Shown here: positions 1-9,145 of the stretch, one piece after another | Layout: each line of letters opens with the position of its first letter | Position numbering within the stretch: the stretch's first letter is position 1 | Assembly (NCBI RefSeq): GCF_003182355.1 | Contig: NZ_QGTW01000009.1 | Coordinates: 124,001 to 188,000, forward strand | Reading direction: 5' to 3' | DNA: 64,000 nucleotides | Source: Cytobacillus oceanisediminis | Lineage (GTDB): Bacteria > Bacillota > Bacilli > Bacillales > Cytobacillaceae | Made by a program: the position numbers and the translations under genes | The notes under the pieces: generated by a model | What the model was told of the DNA's origin: nothing | What the model saw: the letters and a program-made list of their open reading frames with translations, nothing else | The model's database searches: none

Positions 1-1221
1 ACGAACAACCTTACCTTCCTTACGCTTCTTGGCATACTCCGCAGTCGCCGTAAAAAGCACATCCGAAGAAGAGTTAAGTGCAGTTTCACAAGAGTCCTGC
101 AGCACACCAATGATAAAACCAACACCAACGACTTGCATGGCAATATCATCCGGAATTCCGAATAAGCTTGAGGCTAAAGGAATGAGCAAGAGAGAGCCTC
201 CTGCAACACCAGAAGCACCGGCAGCAGATACAGCTGCTAAGACACTAAGAATAAGGGCAGTACCGAAGTCCACTTGAATACCAAGTGTGTGTACAGCAGC
301 AAGTGTTAAGACAGAGATCGTAACAGCAGCACCAGCCATGTTGATGGTCGCGCCTAATGGGACCGATACGGAATAAGTATCTTCATCTAACCCGAGTTTT
401 TCACATAAGCTCATATTTACTGGAATGTTTGCCGCAGAGCTGCGAGTAAAGAATGCCGTTATTCCGCTTTCTCTTAAGCACCTTAAGACAAGTGGATATG
501 GATTTCGGCGAATATTGATGAATACGACAATTGGATTCACAACAAGAGCGATAAAGAACATGCATCCGAGCAGAACGGCAAGCAATTTTCCGTAGTCAAG
601 TAAAGCTGAAAGTCCATTTGTAACAATCGCTTCAAAAACAAGGCCCATGATTCCAAGTGGTGCAAAGCTTATCACCCATTTTACCAATTTAGAGATGGCA
701 TCTGAGAAGTTTTCCAGCAGGTTTTTTGTCGTATCCGCAGCACTTCTTAATGCAATGCCAAGAAGGATAGCCCATGTCAGAATGCCGATATAGTTTCCGT
801 TTAATAGGGCATTGACCGGGTTGTCCACAATGTTAAAAAGTAATGTCTTAAGTACTTCTACGATCCCGCCAGGTGGAGTGACATCTTCCGCGCCTGGTGC
901 AAGGGATAAGGTAACCGGAAAGATGAAGCTTGCCAAAACGGCAACAAATCCGGCCAGGAATGTGCTTAAACCATAAAGGGCTATAATCGATTTCATGTTC
1001 GTTTTATGACCGCTTCTATGTTTCGAGATGGCATGCATAACTAAGAACAAGACTAATACTGGTGCAACTGCCTTTAATGCACCTACAAATAAAGAACCAA
1101 ATACTGAGACCCATTTTGCTGCATCAGGAATCGTTAAAGCCAAGACAATACCAATAATAATACCTACAAGTATTCGTTTTACCAGGCTTACTTGATTCCA
1201 CTTGAGAAATGCGTTTTTCAT
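1..1221 (-). CDS. sstT: Na+/serine-threonine symporter SstT (C-terminus beyond window)
   Basis: Sodium-coupled serine/threonine importer of the dicarboxylate/amino acid:cation symporter family, in the cytoplasmic membrane. Reading the minus strand from the ATG at 1221 gives 407 codons with no stop before the window edge; E. coli SstT is about 414 residues, so only a few residues are missing. The sequence shows multiple hydrophobic helices and the family hallmarks [43 protein letters not shown] and [16 protein letters not shown], which match SstT closely from memory. A GGAGGG ribosome binding site lies 6 nt upstream of the ATG. Monocistronic as far as visible; the neighbour glcU is divergent. 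Confidence 0.93.
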   Translation of the reverse strand, partial: MKNAFLKWNQVSLVKRILVGIIIGIVLALTIPDAAKWVSVFGSLFVGALKAVAPVLVLFLVMHAISKHRSGHKTNMKSIIALYGLSTFLAGFVAVLASFIFPVTLSLAPGAEDVTPPGGIVEVLKTLLFNIVDNPVNALLNGNYIGILTWAILLGIALRSAADTTKNLLENFSDAISKLVKWVISFAPLGIMGLVFEAIVTNGLSALLDYGKLLAVLLGCMFFIALVVNPIVVFINIRRNPYPLVLRCLRESGITAFFTRSSAANIPVNMSLCEKLGLDEDTYSVSVPLGATINMAGAAVTISVLTLAAVHTLGIQVDFGTALILSVLAAVSAAGASGVAGGSLLLIPLASSLFGIPDDIAMQVVGVGFIIGVLQDSCETALNSSSDVLFTATAEYAKKRKEGKVVR

Positions 1222-1552
1222 AGAAATACCCTCCGAACTTTTTTATGATAAGTGCTTTATAAAAGAGAATATTATTGCATCACTGTTATTTAACAGTAAT
1301 ATTTGATATTTTAACACGAATATTATAAATTGTGTAACAAATTATTATATTGAAATATTTGTTAACTACCCGAAGGTGTCAGGATGAATTTCTCTGGAAT
1401 CTTCGGTTTTTTGCATTGCATTGAGTGCCTGCGAAATTTTTCGTTCGACAAAAAAATATTCTTTTATCCAAAAGGAATAAGAGTTTCGCCATTGCCACAA
1501 TCTAAAAAAAGTATTCACCGTTTACATAAAATGAAAAATGGGGTACACACCA
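1222..1552. other. Divergent intergenic region sstT / glcU
   Basis: About 330 bp between two divergent genes. It is AT-rich and should hold both promoters, but I could not pick a -35/-10 pair with confidence. No convincing forespore (sigma-G) consensus for the glcU-gdh pair was seen either. Short open frames here show no protein-like composition. Confidence 0.5.
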
Positions 1553-2407
1553 ATGACAGGAATTTTATTAGCCTTGGTTGCAGCGGTTTCGTGGGGCAGC
1601 ATCGTATTTGTCAGCAATAAACTTGGCGGGGACGAAGACAGCCAAACACTTGGAACCACACTTGGTGCCTTGTTTTTTTCCATGGTGGTATATCTCTTTA
1701 AGAGACCGGATATGCCGAATGCCGTGTGGGCAGTTGGATTTATATCAGGTTTATTTTGGTCGGTTGGACAGAAAAATCAGTTTGGAGCTGTCCGTTATTT
1801 GGGGGTTGCCAAGACTGGGCCGATGTCTACCGGCTTACAGCTGATTGGGACAACCTTTTTTGGCGTTTTTATTTTTAAGGAATGGCAAACCACGATGAGC
1901 ATAATTATAGGAATCTCTTCACTGGTTTGCATTATCGCGGGTGCAGTGCTGACCTCGCTCAATCAGGGAGACGAAAAGGATCAGGGAAAAAGTCTCAAGA
2001 AAGGGCTTCTCGTCTTGCTGCTATCGACTGCTGGCTTTGTTGGATATGTGGTGTTAATTCGCTGGTTTAATATCGACGGATGGGCAGCGATCCTCCCGCA
2101 GGCGATCGGGATGGTTACCGGTGCTTTCCTTATTACGTTGCGTCATAGGCCTTATAACAAATATGCGGTTCGCAATATGGTAACAGGACTTATTTGGAGT
2201 ACAGGAAATCTGGGTCTGTTGCTGGCATTGCCATTAGTTGGGGTGGCCACGAGTTTTTCACTTTCACAAACAGGCATTGTCATCTCGACCATTGGAGGGC
2301 TTTTCTTTTTAAATGAGCGCAAAAGCAAAAAGCAGGTCATTATGGTCCTGCTTGGATGTTTGTTCATTATCGCAGGCGGAGTTTTGTTAGGTTTTACGAA
2401 AAGATAA
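1553..2407 (+). CDS. glcU: Glucose uptake protein GlcU (GRP family)
   Basis: Probable glucose/H+ permease of the GRP branch of the drug/metabolite transporter superfamily, with about ten membrane helices. The N-terminal ...WGSIVFVSNKLGGDEDSQTLGTTLGA segment is typical of Bacillus GlcU. The ATG at 1553 is preferred: GGGGT lies about 10 nt upstream and the protein then begins MTGILLALVAAVSWGS as in homologues. An in-frame ATG at 1538 lacks a ribosome binding site. The gene is 12 nt upstream of glucose dehydrogenase, the classic glcU-gdh arrangement in which GlcU feeds glucose to a spore/germination-associated dehydrogenase. Length (284 aa) is normal for the family. Confidence 0.9.
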   Translation: MTGILLALVAAVSWGSIVFVSNKLGGDEDSQTLGTTLGALFFSMVVYLFKRPDMPNAVWAVGFISGLFWSVGQKNQFGAVRYLGVAKTGPMSTGLQLIGTTFFGVFIFKEWQTTMSIIIGISSLVCIIAGAVLTSLNQGDEKDQGKSLKKGLLVLLLSTAGFVGYVVLIRWFNIDGWAAILPQAIGMVTGAFLITLRHRPYNKYAVRNMVTGLIWSTGNLGLLLALPLVGVATSFSLSQTGIVISTIGGLFFLNERKSKKQVIMVLLGCLFIIAGGVLLGFTKR

Positions 2408-3205
<798 letters not shown>

Positions 3206-3243
3206 GATATTTTTTATCACCTAGTTAATATAAATAGAAACAT

Positions 3244-3284
3244 AAAAGGCCTGACCCTATTTTTTTGGAGGGAAGGGCCTTTTT
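3244..3284 (+). terminator. Rho-independent terminator after gdh
   Basis: Stem AAAAGGCC..CCCT / AGGG..GGGCCTTTT closing a T-rich loop and ending in a run of T, 38 nt after the gdh stop codon. Confidence 0.75.
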
Positions 3285-3391
3285 CATCTAATAGAGCAGG
3301 TTTTTACTAGTAGTTGTCGAAATAAGAATCGACTACCATGACATTTATTATTATAAAGACAAATATTTTTATCAATCACTAGGAGGTAATG

Positions 3392-3787
3392 ATGGGTAGG
3401 TTAGTTCATTTCGAAGTTCATGTGGATGAAATGGAACGGGCAAAAAAGTTTTATGGAGAGGTATTCGGATGGTCATTTCAAGATTGGAGTGATTATGCAG
3501 GAATGCCTTACTATGGAGCAGTGACTGGCGATGAGAATGAACCTGGTATCAATGGTGCTTTGATGCAGCGGCAAAGTCCTCCACCGGAAGCTAACCAAGC
3601 TTTAAATGGATTTGCTTGTACAATGGGAGTGGACGATTACGATTCAACCGAAGCTAAAATTCTTGAGAATGGCGGAAAAGTCGCTATGCCTAAATATGCT
3701 CTGCCAGGAATGGCGTGGCAAGGATACTATATTGATACAGAAGGCAATATATTCGGCATTCATCAGCCAGATGCGAACGCAAAATAG
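3392..3787 (+). CDS. VOC (glyoxalase/bleomycin-resistance) family protein
   Basis: Single-domain vicinal-oxygen-chelate protein of 131 residues. It begins MGRLVHFEVHVDEMERAKKFY, with the H-x-E-x-H-V start and the FYGEVFGW helix typical of the fold, and ends in a strand D-T-E-G-N-I-F-G-I. The family includes glyoxalases, dioxygenases and resistance proteins, so no substrate can be assigned. ATG 3392 is chosen over ATG 3389 because AGGAGGT (3381-3387) then sits at usable distance. It stands alone upstream of the quinone-stress cluster. An imperfect inverted repeat at 3310-3336 (GTAGTTGTCGA / TCGACTAC) lies in its leader and may be an operator. Confidence 0.85.
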   Translation: MGRLVHFEVHVDEMERAKKFYGEVFGWSFQDWSDYAGMPYYGAVTGDENEPGINGALMQRQSPPPEANQALNGFACTMGVDDYDSTEAKILENGGKVAMPKYALPGMAWQGYYIDTEGNIFGIHQPDANAK

Positions 3788-3905
3788 AATTGGTGACAGG
3801 TGGAAGCAAGAAATCACAGCAAGGTATGCTTGAAACGGGCAAGATTTCATCGGTCTGAATTAAGACGCTTATGTAAGCGCTGAATCGAAGAATTGGAATT
3901 AAGGT

Positions 3906-3955
3906 GCCTGTCCACAGATACCCGAAAGGTTAGTGACTGAGGGGACAGGCATTTT
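3906..3955 (+). terminator. GCCTGTCC/GGACAGGC hairpin (dispersed repeat, probable terminator)
   Basis: GCCTGTCC at 3906-3913 pairs perfectly with GGACAGGC at 3943-3950, followed by ATTTT. The same motif recurs in altered form near 8913 and 14844, so this is both a probable terminator and a member of a small dispersed hairpin family. Confidence 0.6.
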
Positions 3956-4021
3956 CCGCTCATGCTTGATTAAGTTCGAAGCAAAAAAAGTAGTAGAAGG
4001 AAAAATTGTTCTTAAAAGTTA

Positions 4022-4050
4022 TTGACAATGAAGAATAAAAGTTATATTAT
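4022..4050 (+). promoter_or_regulatory. Sigma-A promoter of the quinone-stress cluster
   Basis: TTGACA at 4022-4027, a 17-nt spacer and TATTAT at 4045-4050. The -35 is perfect and the -10 differs at one position. The first operator begins at the very next base, so a bound repressor would cover the transcription start. Confidence 0.85.
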
Positions 4051-4068
4051 TATCTTGAATTCAAGATA
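4051..4068. promoter_or_regulatory. MhqR-type operator 1
   Basis: Perfect 18-bp palindrome TATCTTGAATTCAAGATA abutting the -10 box. It resembles the inverted repeat bound by the MarR-family repressor MhqR of B. subtilis (tATCTcgAtTCgAGATa type, from memory). A further half site TTCGAGATA lies at 4075-4083. Confidence 0.8.
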
Positions 4069-4196
4069 TTTTATTTCGAGATATATTCTTCTTTGAGTCT
4101 ATACTAGTCAATTTGGCAAACAGAATTTATTAAGGTAAATTCTTCAAGGAAACAGTAAGGATAGACCCAAAATTAGCTCGAATTTTTTTAAAATAA

Positions 4197-4214
4197 TATC
4201 TCGAATTCAAGATA
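4197..4214. promoter_or_regulatory. MhqR-type operator 2
   Basis: TATCTCGAATTCAAGATA, one base pair off a perfect palindrome and nearly identical to operator 1. It lies between the promoter and the ribosome binding site of the first DoxX gene (146 bp centre to centre from operator 1), where it could act as a roadblock or looping site. Confidence 0.78.
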
Positions 4215-4237
4215 ATATTAAATATAGGAGGAAAAAA

Positions 4238-4636
4238 ATGTTGAGTCTTGGTTTGCTACTTATACGTTTGGTTATTGGTATTTTATTTATTGGTCATGGA
4301 GCTCAGAAATTATTTGGTTGGTTCGGGGGCTACGGATTAAAAGGGACAGGAGGCTGGTTTGACTCTATTGGCATGAAACCAGGTGTAACGATGGCTCTTT
4401 TCGCGGGACTGGCAGAGCTGATAGGTGGAATTTTGTTTGCCCTAGGGCTTCTTACCCCTCTGGCAGGAATTATGATTGCAGGAACTATGGTAATGGCAAT
4501 CGTAAAAGTGCACTTTTCAAATGGATTATGGGCCACTTCAAATGGCTATGAATATAACTTAACCTTATTGGCAGTTGCAATTGGTGTTGCTTTAACTGGT
4601 CCGGGTCTTTATAGTTTCGATGCTTTTTTATTCTAA
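4238..4636 (+). CDS. DoxX family membrane protein (MhqP-like)
   Basis: Four-helix membrane protein of 132 residues. MLSLGLLLIRLVIGILFIGHGAQKLFGWFGG is the standard DoxX N-terminus (helix 1 followed by the GHGxxKLFG turn), and helices 2-4 follow. DoxX proteins of this type accompany quinone/electrophile resistance dioxygenases, for example MhqP of the B. subtilis mhqNOP operon. The role, perhaps in membrane redox, is not established. AGGAGG at 4226-4231 precedes ATG 4238. It is flanked by operators at 4197 and 4639 and is probably the first gene of the MhqR-type regulon here. Confidence 0.88.
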   Translation: MLSLGLLLIRLVIGILFIGHGAQKLFGWFGGYGLKGTGGWFDSIGMKPGVTMALFAGLAELIGGILFALGLLTPLAGIMIAGTMVMAIVKVHFSNGLWATSNGYEYNLTLLAVAIGVALTGPGLYSFDAFLF

Positions 4637-4638
4637 AA

Positions 4639-4656
4639 TATCTCGAATTCAAGATA
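4639..4656. promoter_or_regulatory. MhqR-type operator 3
   Basis: TATCTCGAATTCAAGATA, identical to operator 2, starting 3 nt after the stop codon of the DoxX gene and 177 nt before the dioxygenase start. A local promoter for the dioxygenase is expected but no clean -35/-10 pair was found. Confidence 0.75.
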
Positions 4657-4832
4657 GTGTAAAAAGGAATATGGGCAAGGTGACTGCTTTTATTCAATTG
4701 GTAAAAAAACAGTTGGTTAGCAAGTAACTTTCAGGGCATTCAATAAAAAGGAAGAACCCAATCTCTCGTCAGTGAGTTTGTCACCTTAATTTAGAAAATA
4801 ATAAATTTGAAATATCAAGGAGTTGATAAAAA

Positions 4833-5771
4833 ATGGATAAAAAAACAATGGGGATTCATCATATCACTGCAATCGTAGGCCATCCTCAGGAAAATGCAGA
4901 CTTCTATGCAGGAATTTTGGGTTTACGTTTAATCAAGCAAACGGTCAATTTTGATGATCCAGGAACTTATCATCTTTACTTTGGTAATGAAGGAGGAAAA
5001 CCAGGAACAATCATTACATTCTTTCCATGGGCGGGTGCTTCCCAAGGGGTTATTGGAGATGGTCAAGTAGGAGTAACTTCGTACGTTGTTCCATCAGGCG
5101 CAACGAAATTTTGGGAGGAGAGACTTGAAAAATTCAACGTTCCTTATACCAAAATGGAACGTTTTGGGGAGCAGTATTTGGAATTTGATGACCCTCATGG
5201 ACTTCACTTAGAGATCGTAGAAAGAGAAACAGGGGAAGTAAATACATGGACGTTTGGCGAGATAACCCCTGGAGTTGCTATCAAAGGATTCGGAGGAGCC
5301 ACTCTCTTATCAGCTCAGCCTGCCAAAACTGCTGAACTGCTGGAAGGAATTATGGGACTAGAAGTGGTTAGCCAGGAAGGGGACTTTATCCGTTACCGTT
5401 CTTCTGCCGATATTGGGAATATCATCGACCTTAAATTAACTTCAATTGGCCGTGGACATATGGGTGTAGGAACCGTACATCATATTGCCTGGAGGGCAAT
5501 GGATGATCAAGATCAGCTGGATTGGCAAAAGCTTGTTGCGGAGAATGGGTATAGGGTCACACCTGTACAAGACAGGAACTATTTTAATGCGATTTATTTT
5601 AGAGAACATGGTGAGATCTTATTTGAAATCGCAACTGACACTCCAGGATTCGCCCATGATGAATCTCAAGAAACAATGGGGGAAAAATTAATGCTTCCAG
5701 GACAATATGAACCGCATAGAAATCAGATCGAACGAAGTCTGCTTCCATTTGAAGTGAGAGAATTAGACTAA
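4833..5771 (+). CDS. Ring-cleaving (hydroquinone) dioxygenase, MhqA/MhqO family
   Basis: Two-domain VOC dioxygenase of 312 residues. Family members are non-haem iron enzymes proposed to open hydroquinone-type rings during quinone stress. Domain 1 (residues 7-125) starts MGIHHITAIVGHPQENADFY with the metal-ligand histidine at 9 or 10 and ends in LHLEIVE with the glutamate ligand. Domain 2 (about 150-285) has a second H-H-I-A-W (residues 219-223) and ILFEIATD. The tail NQIERSLLPFEVRELD is typical. AAGGAG at 4817-4822 precedes the ATG. It lies under operator 3. A second, damaged copy follows at 6420. Confidence 0.9.
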   Translation: MDKKTMGIHHITAIVGHPQENADFYAGILGLRLIKQTVNFDDPGTYHLYFGNEGGKPGTIITFFPWAGASQGVIGDGQVGVTSYVVPSGATKFWEERLEKFNVPYTKMERFGEQYLEFDDPHGLHLEIVERETGEVNTWTFGEITPGVAIKGFGGATLLSAQPAKTAELLEGIMGLEVVSQEGDFIRYRSSADIGNIIDLKLTSIGRGHMGVGTVHHIAWRAMDDQDQLDWQKLVAENGYRVTPVQDRNYFNAIYFREHGEILFEIATDTPGFAHDESQETMGEKLMLPGQYEPHRNQIERSLLPFEVRELD

Positions 5772-5785
5772 AAGGAGTGAGTTTT

Positions 5786-6394
5786 TTGCTTTCAATCGAC
5801 CCGTCTAAAATGTCCGAAAGAGAGAATTACAAATTCTTAATTGGAAGCATTATCCCAAGACCCATCGCTTTTGTAACATCCCTTTCGGAAGAAGGAATTT
5901 TAAATGGTGCCCCCTTTAGCTATTTTAATATCGTTTCCTCCAATCCTCCTATGATTTCTTTGTCGATACAGCGGTCAGAGGGAAAAGAAAAGGATACTGC
6001 CAGGAATATAAAGAACCTAAAGGAATTTGTCGTTCACATTGTGGATGAGCAAAATGTTGAACAGGCAAATCAAACAGCTGCAAATCTGCCTTCTGATAAA
6101 AGTGAGATTGAACTGGCTAATCTCACTCCAATGGATAGCTTGAAAACTCGTGTACCTGGTGTGCGGGAAGCGAAGATAAGAATGGAATGTACATTAGAAC
6201 ATTCGGTGGAATTAGGAGGAGTTGATTCGCCAGGATGTGATCTAATTGTTGGAAAAGTGGTCCAATATCACATTGAAGATGCACTTTATGATAAAGGAAG
6301 AATCGATCCAATGGGGCTGGCTGCTGTAAGCCGATTAGCAGGTTCAAACTATGCCAAGATTGGCGAGATTTTTTCCATCGAGAGACCAAAATAG
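5786..6394 (+). CDS. Flavin reductase-like (FMN-binding split-barrel) protein
   Basis: Flavin reductase family protein of about 202 residues. MLSIDPSKMSERENYKFLIGSIIPRPIAFV is the conserved N-terminus, with the R-P-I-A motif, and NGAPFSYFN/SNPPMISLSIQRS follows. Members bind FMN and often supply reduced flavin or act on quinones. The TTG at 5786 is chosen because AAAGGAG (5771-5777) then has normal spacing; the GTG at 5777 overlaps that site. It starts 14 nt after the dioxygenase stop and 25 nt before the next gene, so one operon. Confidence 0.87.
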   Translation: MLSIDPSKMSERENYKFLIGSIIPRPIAFVTSLSEEGILNGAPFSYFNIVSSNPPMISLSIQRSEGKEKDTARNIKNLKEFVVHIVDEQNVEQANQTAANLPSDKSEIELANLTPMDSLKTRVPGVREAKIRMECTLEHSVELGGVDSPGCDLIVGKVVQYHIEDALYDKGRIDPMGLAAVSRLAGSNYAKIGEIFSIERPK

Positions 6395-6419
6395 CTTATG
6401 ACAATAGGAGGGGATTGAA

Positions 6420-7012
6420 TTGCAAAAAACCGCTGGATTTCACCATATCTCCGCAATGGTTAACGATGCACAGAAAACGATTGATTTTTATGCTGGGGTA
6501 CTTGGTTTAAGGCTCGTTAAAAAAACGATTAATTTTGATCGTCCTGAAGTGTACCACCTCTATTTTGGAAATGAAACGGGTCAACCTGGTACGGTTATCA
6601 CTTTTTTTCCATGGGCGAAACAGCTTAAAGGTCGAATTGGTACAGGTCAGGTAGGTGTAACTGGCTATATTATTCCAAAGGGGTCCACTGAGTTTTGGGA
6701 AAACCGTTTGCAGAAATTCGACATTGAATATGAGTCAGCTGTCCGATTTTATGAGCGGTATTTAAAGTTTGCGGATCCTGATGGACTGGAACTCGAATTG
6801 ATTGAGCGCCAGGAAGGACCAATAAATAATTGGAGCTTTGGCGGTATCCAACCAGAGTATGCCATTAAAGGGTCTGGCGGTGCTACTCTCATTTCAGCCC
6901 AGCCAAATAAAACAGCTGATGTGCTTGAAAATATTCCTGGCTGGAATCCAAGCGGGAAGAGTTAAATGACACTTTGCCGCCCGTTGCAGTTCGTGTTTTG
7001 GAGGAAGATAAG
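6420..7012 (+). pseudogene. Second ring-cleaving dioxygenase, internal deletion plus frameshift
   Basis: The TTG start at 6420 opens a frame 181 codons long that matches the gene at 4833 through domain 1 (FHHISAMVND...LELELIERQEG) and into domain 2 as far as TADVLENI. Homology then stops. In the +2 frame, from about 6938, the typical dioxygenase tail WLESKREELNDTLPPVAVRVL appears, equivalent to the tail of the intact copy. About 120 residues of domain 2 are therefore missing and the frame is broken at the junction near 6930-6945. The N-terminal half may still be translated. The neighbours in the operon are intact. Confidence 0.8.
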
Positions 7013-7075
7013 GATAGAGGTCATCAACTAACAGCAGAGGAAGTGGAAGCTGCTGCACAAATTTTTTGGAGGTTT
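7013..7075 (+). pseudogene. Possible C-terminal scrap of an MhqD-like hydrolase
   Basis: Continuing in frame from the dioxygenase tail, DRGHQLTAEEVEAAAQIFW resembles the C-terminus of MhqD-type carboxylesterases (GHQLT..E.E.A..W). In B. subtilis mhqE (dioxygenase) is followed by mhqD (hydrolase). A second deletion that removed nearly all of an mhqD gene would explain the fused tail. Only about 20 residues support this. Confidence 0.4.
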
Positions 7076-7084
7076 AAGTTGGAT

Positions 7085-7507
7085 ATGTTCAAAAGTGAAT
7101 TAGGGGCATTTATTATACGTATTACTCTTGGAGTATTATTTTTCATACACGGTTTAGTAAAATTCCAAGGTGGAATAGAAAATATTGTTGGATGGTTTGA
7201 AAGTATTGGATTACCAGGTTTTATGGCATATGCAGTTGCTTTGATTGAATTGGCTGGAGGTTTAGCATTAATTCTTGGTTTAGCAACAAGACTCGTTTCT
7301 GCTTTGTTCGCAATCATCATGATTGGAGCGACGCTTAAGATTAAACTTTCAATTGGATTATTGGGTAATGGTCAGATGGCAGGATACGAATTAGACTTAG
7401 CTCTGTTTGCAATGGCCATTTACCTTGCCATTAATGGAAGCAATCTATTGTCAGCAGGTCAATTCATCTTTCACAAAGATTCAAGCGAACTAAAAAAAGC
7501 TGCATAA
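7085..7507 (+). CDS. DoxX family membrane protein (second copy)
   Basis: DoxX protein of about 140 residues: MFKSELGAFIIRITLGVLFF, then the GLVKFQGG turn, GWFESIGLPGF and three further helices, with a short lysine-rich tail. It differs clearly from the copy at 4238. The true start is ATG 7085, or TTG 7079, because GGAGG at 7068-7072 fits both. The frame is open upstream only because it reads through the scars of deleted genes. It is in the operon downstream of the damaged dioxygenase, matching the mhqNOP-like pairing of dioxygenase and DoxX. Confidence 0.85.
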   Translation: MFKSELGAFIIRITLGVLFFIHGLVKFQGGIENIVGWFESIGLPGFMAYAVALIELAGGLALILGLATRLVSALFAIIMIGATLKIKLSIGLLGNGQMAGYELDLALFAMAIYLAINGSNLLSAGQFIFHKDSSELKKAA

Positions 7508-7609
7508 AGTGGAATGTCATCTTTATTATATAGAAACAATAGGGGGTGTATGACAATGGGTTTTCTATCCAAATTATTTGGAAATTCATCTATAAAGGAG
7601 ACAAAGGCT

Positions 7610-8221
7610 ATGTCAAATGTAAAATTAGCAGTCATTTATTACAGTATGGGTGGAACAAATTACCAGCTGGCAAAATGGGCTGAAGAAGGTGCGAAAGAAG
7701 CAGGTGCTGAAGTAAAAGTAGTAAAGGTTCCAGAACTTGCCCCTCAATCGGCTATTGAAGGAAATCCAATTTGGAAGGCCCACGTGGAAGCGACTAAAGA
7801 TGTACCAGAAGTCAAATTAGATGACCTGGAATGGGCAGATGCCATAATTTTCAGCGTACCAACACGATTTGGAAACATGCCATCCCAAATGAAGCAATTC
7901 CTTGATACGACTGGGGGCCTCTGGTTTAATGGGAAGCTTGTGAATAAAGTAGTAAGTGCCATGACATCTGCTCAAAACCCACATGGTGGACAAGAGGCAA
8001 CAATTTTATCACTTTATACATCGATGTATCATTGGGGCGCTATCGTCGCAGCTCCTGGTTATACAGATCCTGTTACATTTGGTGCAGGCGGAAACCCATA
8101 TGGAACAAGCGTCACTGTCGATCAAGACGGTAAAATGATTGAAGACGTTCAAGCGGCGGTCAAACACCAGGCGAAGCGGACTGTAACTGTGGCTGAATGG
8201 GTGAAAAAAGGAAATCAATAA
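7610..8221 (+). CDS. NAD(P)H:quinone oxidoreductase, WrbA-like flavodoxin
   Basis: Flavodoxin-fold FMN enzyme of 203 residues that would reduce quinones by two electrons. MSNVKLAVIYYSMGGTNYQLAKW carries the phosphate loop (YSMGGTNYQ). S-V-P-T-R-F-G-N-M follows near residue 80 and S-A-Q-N-P-H-G-G-Q-E near 115, both typical of WrbA. AAAGGAG at 7594-7600 supports ATG 7610. An in-frame ATG at 7556 with AGGGGG upstream would add MGFLSKLFGNSSIKETKA, an amphipathic extension that could tether the enzyme to the membrane. It is the last gene of the quinone-stress operon and is followed by a strong terminator. Confidence 0.88.
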   Translation: MSNVKLAVIYYSMGGTNYQLAKWAEEGAKEAGAEVKVVKVPELAPQSAIEGNPIWKAHVEATKDVPEVKLDDLEWADAIIFSVPTRFGNMPSQMKQFLDTTGGLWFNGKLVNKVVSAMTSAQNPHGGQEATILSLYTSMYHWGAIVAAPGYTDPVTFGAGGNPYGTSVTVDQDGKMIEDVQAAVKHQAKRTVTVAEWVKKGNQ

Positions 8222-8230
8222 AAAATAATT

Positions 8231-8262
8231 GAAGCAACGCTTAAAGGGCGTTGCTTCTTTGT
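8231..8262 (+). terminator. Terminator closing the quinone-stress operon
   Basis: GAAGCAACGC (8231-8240) and GCGTTGCTTC (8248-8257) form a perfect 10-bp stem, followed by TTTGTT, 9 nt after the stop codon. Confidence 0.9.
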
Positions 8263-8703
8263 TAGAATTAGCCTTCCTCTTAAAGGGCATATATTCAATT
8301 AGTTTCGCTTTTCTCGTGCCCCAAAAGGCTTTGTTTAGGTTATACGTTTTATGATGATAAAGCTGGTCCGAGAAATCGTGGAAGAGAAATCCATTTACTA
8401 AATCATCTTGAAGGATAAGGATATAAAAAAGCTTGAATTAAAACTATACATAAGACACAATTGAAAATAAATCGTGATGTGAAGCTAGAGAAACATGAAA
8501 ATATCGTGACACTTCTTACAGAAAAGGAAAATGCACCATTTACATTTCCACATATAAGATTGCTGCGTTGTTATTTGCTTTTATTGTTACAAAACATAAG
8601 CATTTAATGGAAATGTTCTGTAAAAGACAGTACTATTGAAGCTGGCAGGCTTGTAAAAACAATTATCCAGTGTAAATGAGTATGGGAGCAACTAGGTGAG
8701 TTC
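8263..8703. other. No intact gene; decayed coding-like fragments
   Basis: About 440 bp without a credible gene. Short open stretches (for example around 8346-8415 and 8490-8600) look protein-like but are broken by stops in every frame. I could not recognise their origin. Confidence 0.5.
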
Positions 8704-8883
8704 ATGAAGAGATATAGGCTAAAGAATAATTTTAAAGGTTTAAAAAAGGGAACACAATTCTATTTGATTGCCGAATCTGAATTTATAGGGATCAAAGATT
8801 TTGTTTTACGAACTAAAGACTTATCGATCAGAATATCAATTAATGAAAAGGAACTGCATAAGAACTTTACTTTATTGAATTAA
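8704..8883 (+). CDS. Small hypothetical protein (59 aa)
   Basis: ATG 8704 opens 59 codons: a basic N-terminus MKRYRLKNNFKGLKKGTQFY, then alternating hydrophobic and charged residues, no membrane segment and no cysteine. AGGTGAG lies 3 nt upstream of the ATG. Composition is plausible for a real small protein, with a beta-rich feel and a G-L-K-K-G-T turn. I recognise no family. It stands alone in a degraded region just ahead of a hairpin. Confidence 0.5.
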   Translation: MKRYRLKNNFKGLKKGTQFYLIAESEFIGIKDFVLRTKDLSIRISINEKELHKNFTLLN

Positions 8884-8904
8884 TAAAATCCTATAGAATT
8901 ACGG

Positions 8905-8943
8905 TTGTCTGTCCCCCATTGTGCTAAAGCAATGGGGGGAGGC
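8905..8943 (+). repeat. CCCCCATTG/CAATGGGGG hairpin (dispersed hairpin family)
   Basis: CCCCCATTG at 8913-8921 pairs with CAATGGGGG at 8930-8938 around the loop TGCTAAAG, followed by AGGCACTTATTTTT. The GTCTGTCCCCC...GGGGGAGGCAC context relates it to the hairpins at 3906 and 14842. It could terminate transcription of the 59-aa ORF. Confidence 0.6.
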
Positions 8944-9145
8944 ACTTATTTTTAGTTTGTACAAAAAACAAAACGATCAAATGATTGCTCATTTCCATAG
9001 TTTACTATTTAAATATGCCTGTGGCAGCAATTTTGAAAAACTTTTTACGAAAGTTAATAATAATAACCACCGTAAATGTGACATGTGCCAACGGCCAAAA
9101 GCGTCACGCTAATCGTATAGCGAATAAACGAAGTGCCGATTTCTA

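Noticed and set aside
1384..1620. 78-codon frame ahead of glcU
   Set aside because: Overlaps the glcU start in another frame, has no ribosome binding site and a random-looking composition.
8921..9112. 63-codon plus-strand frame with CDMC
   Set aside because: Starts inside the hairpin at 8913-8938, has no ribosome binding site and no protein-like pattern; the CxxC is probably chance.
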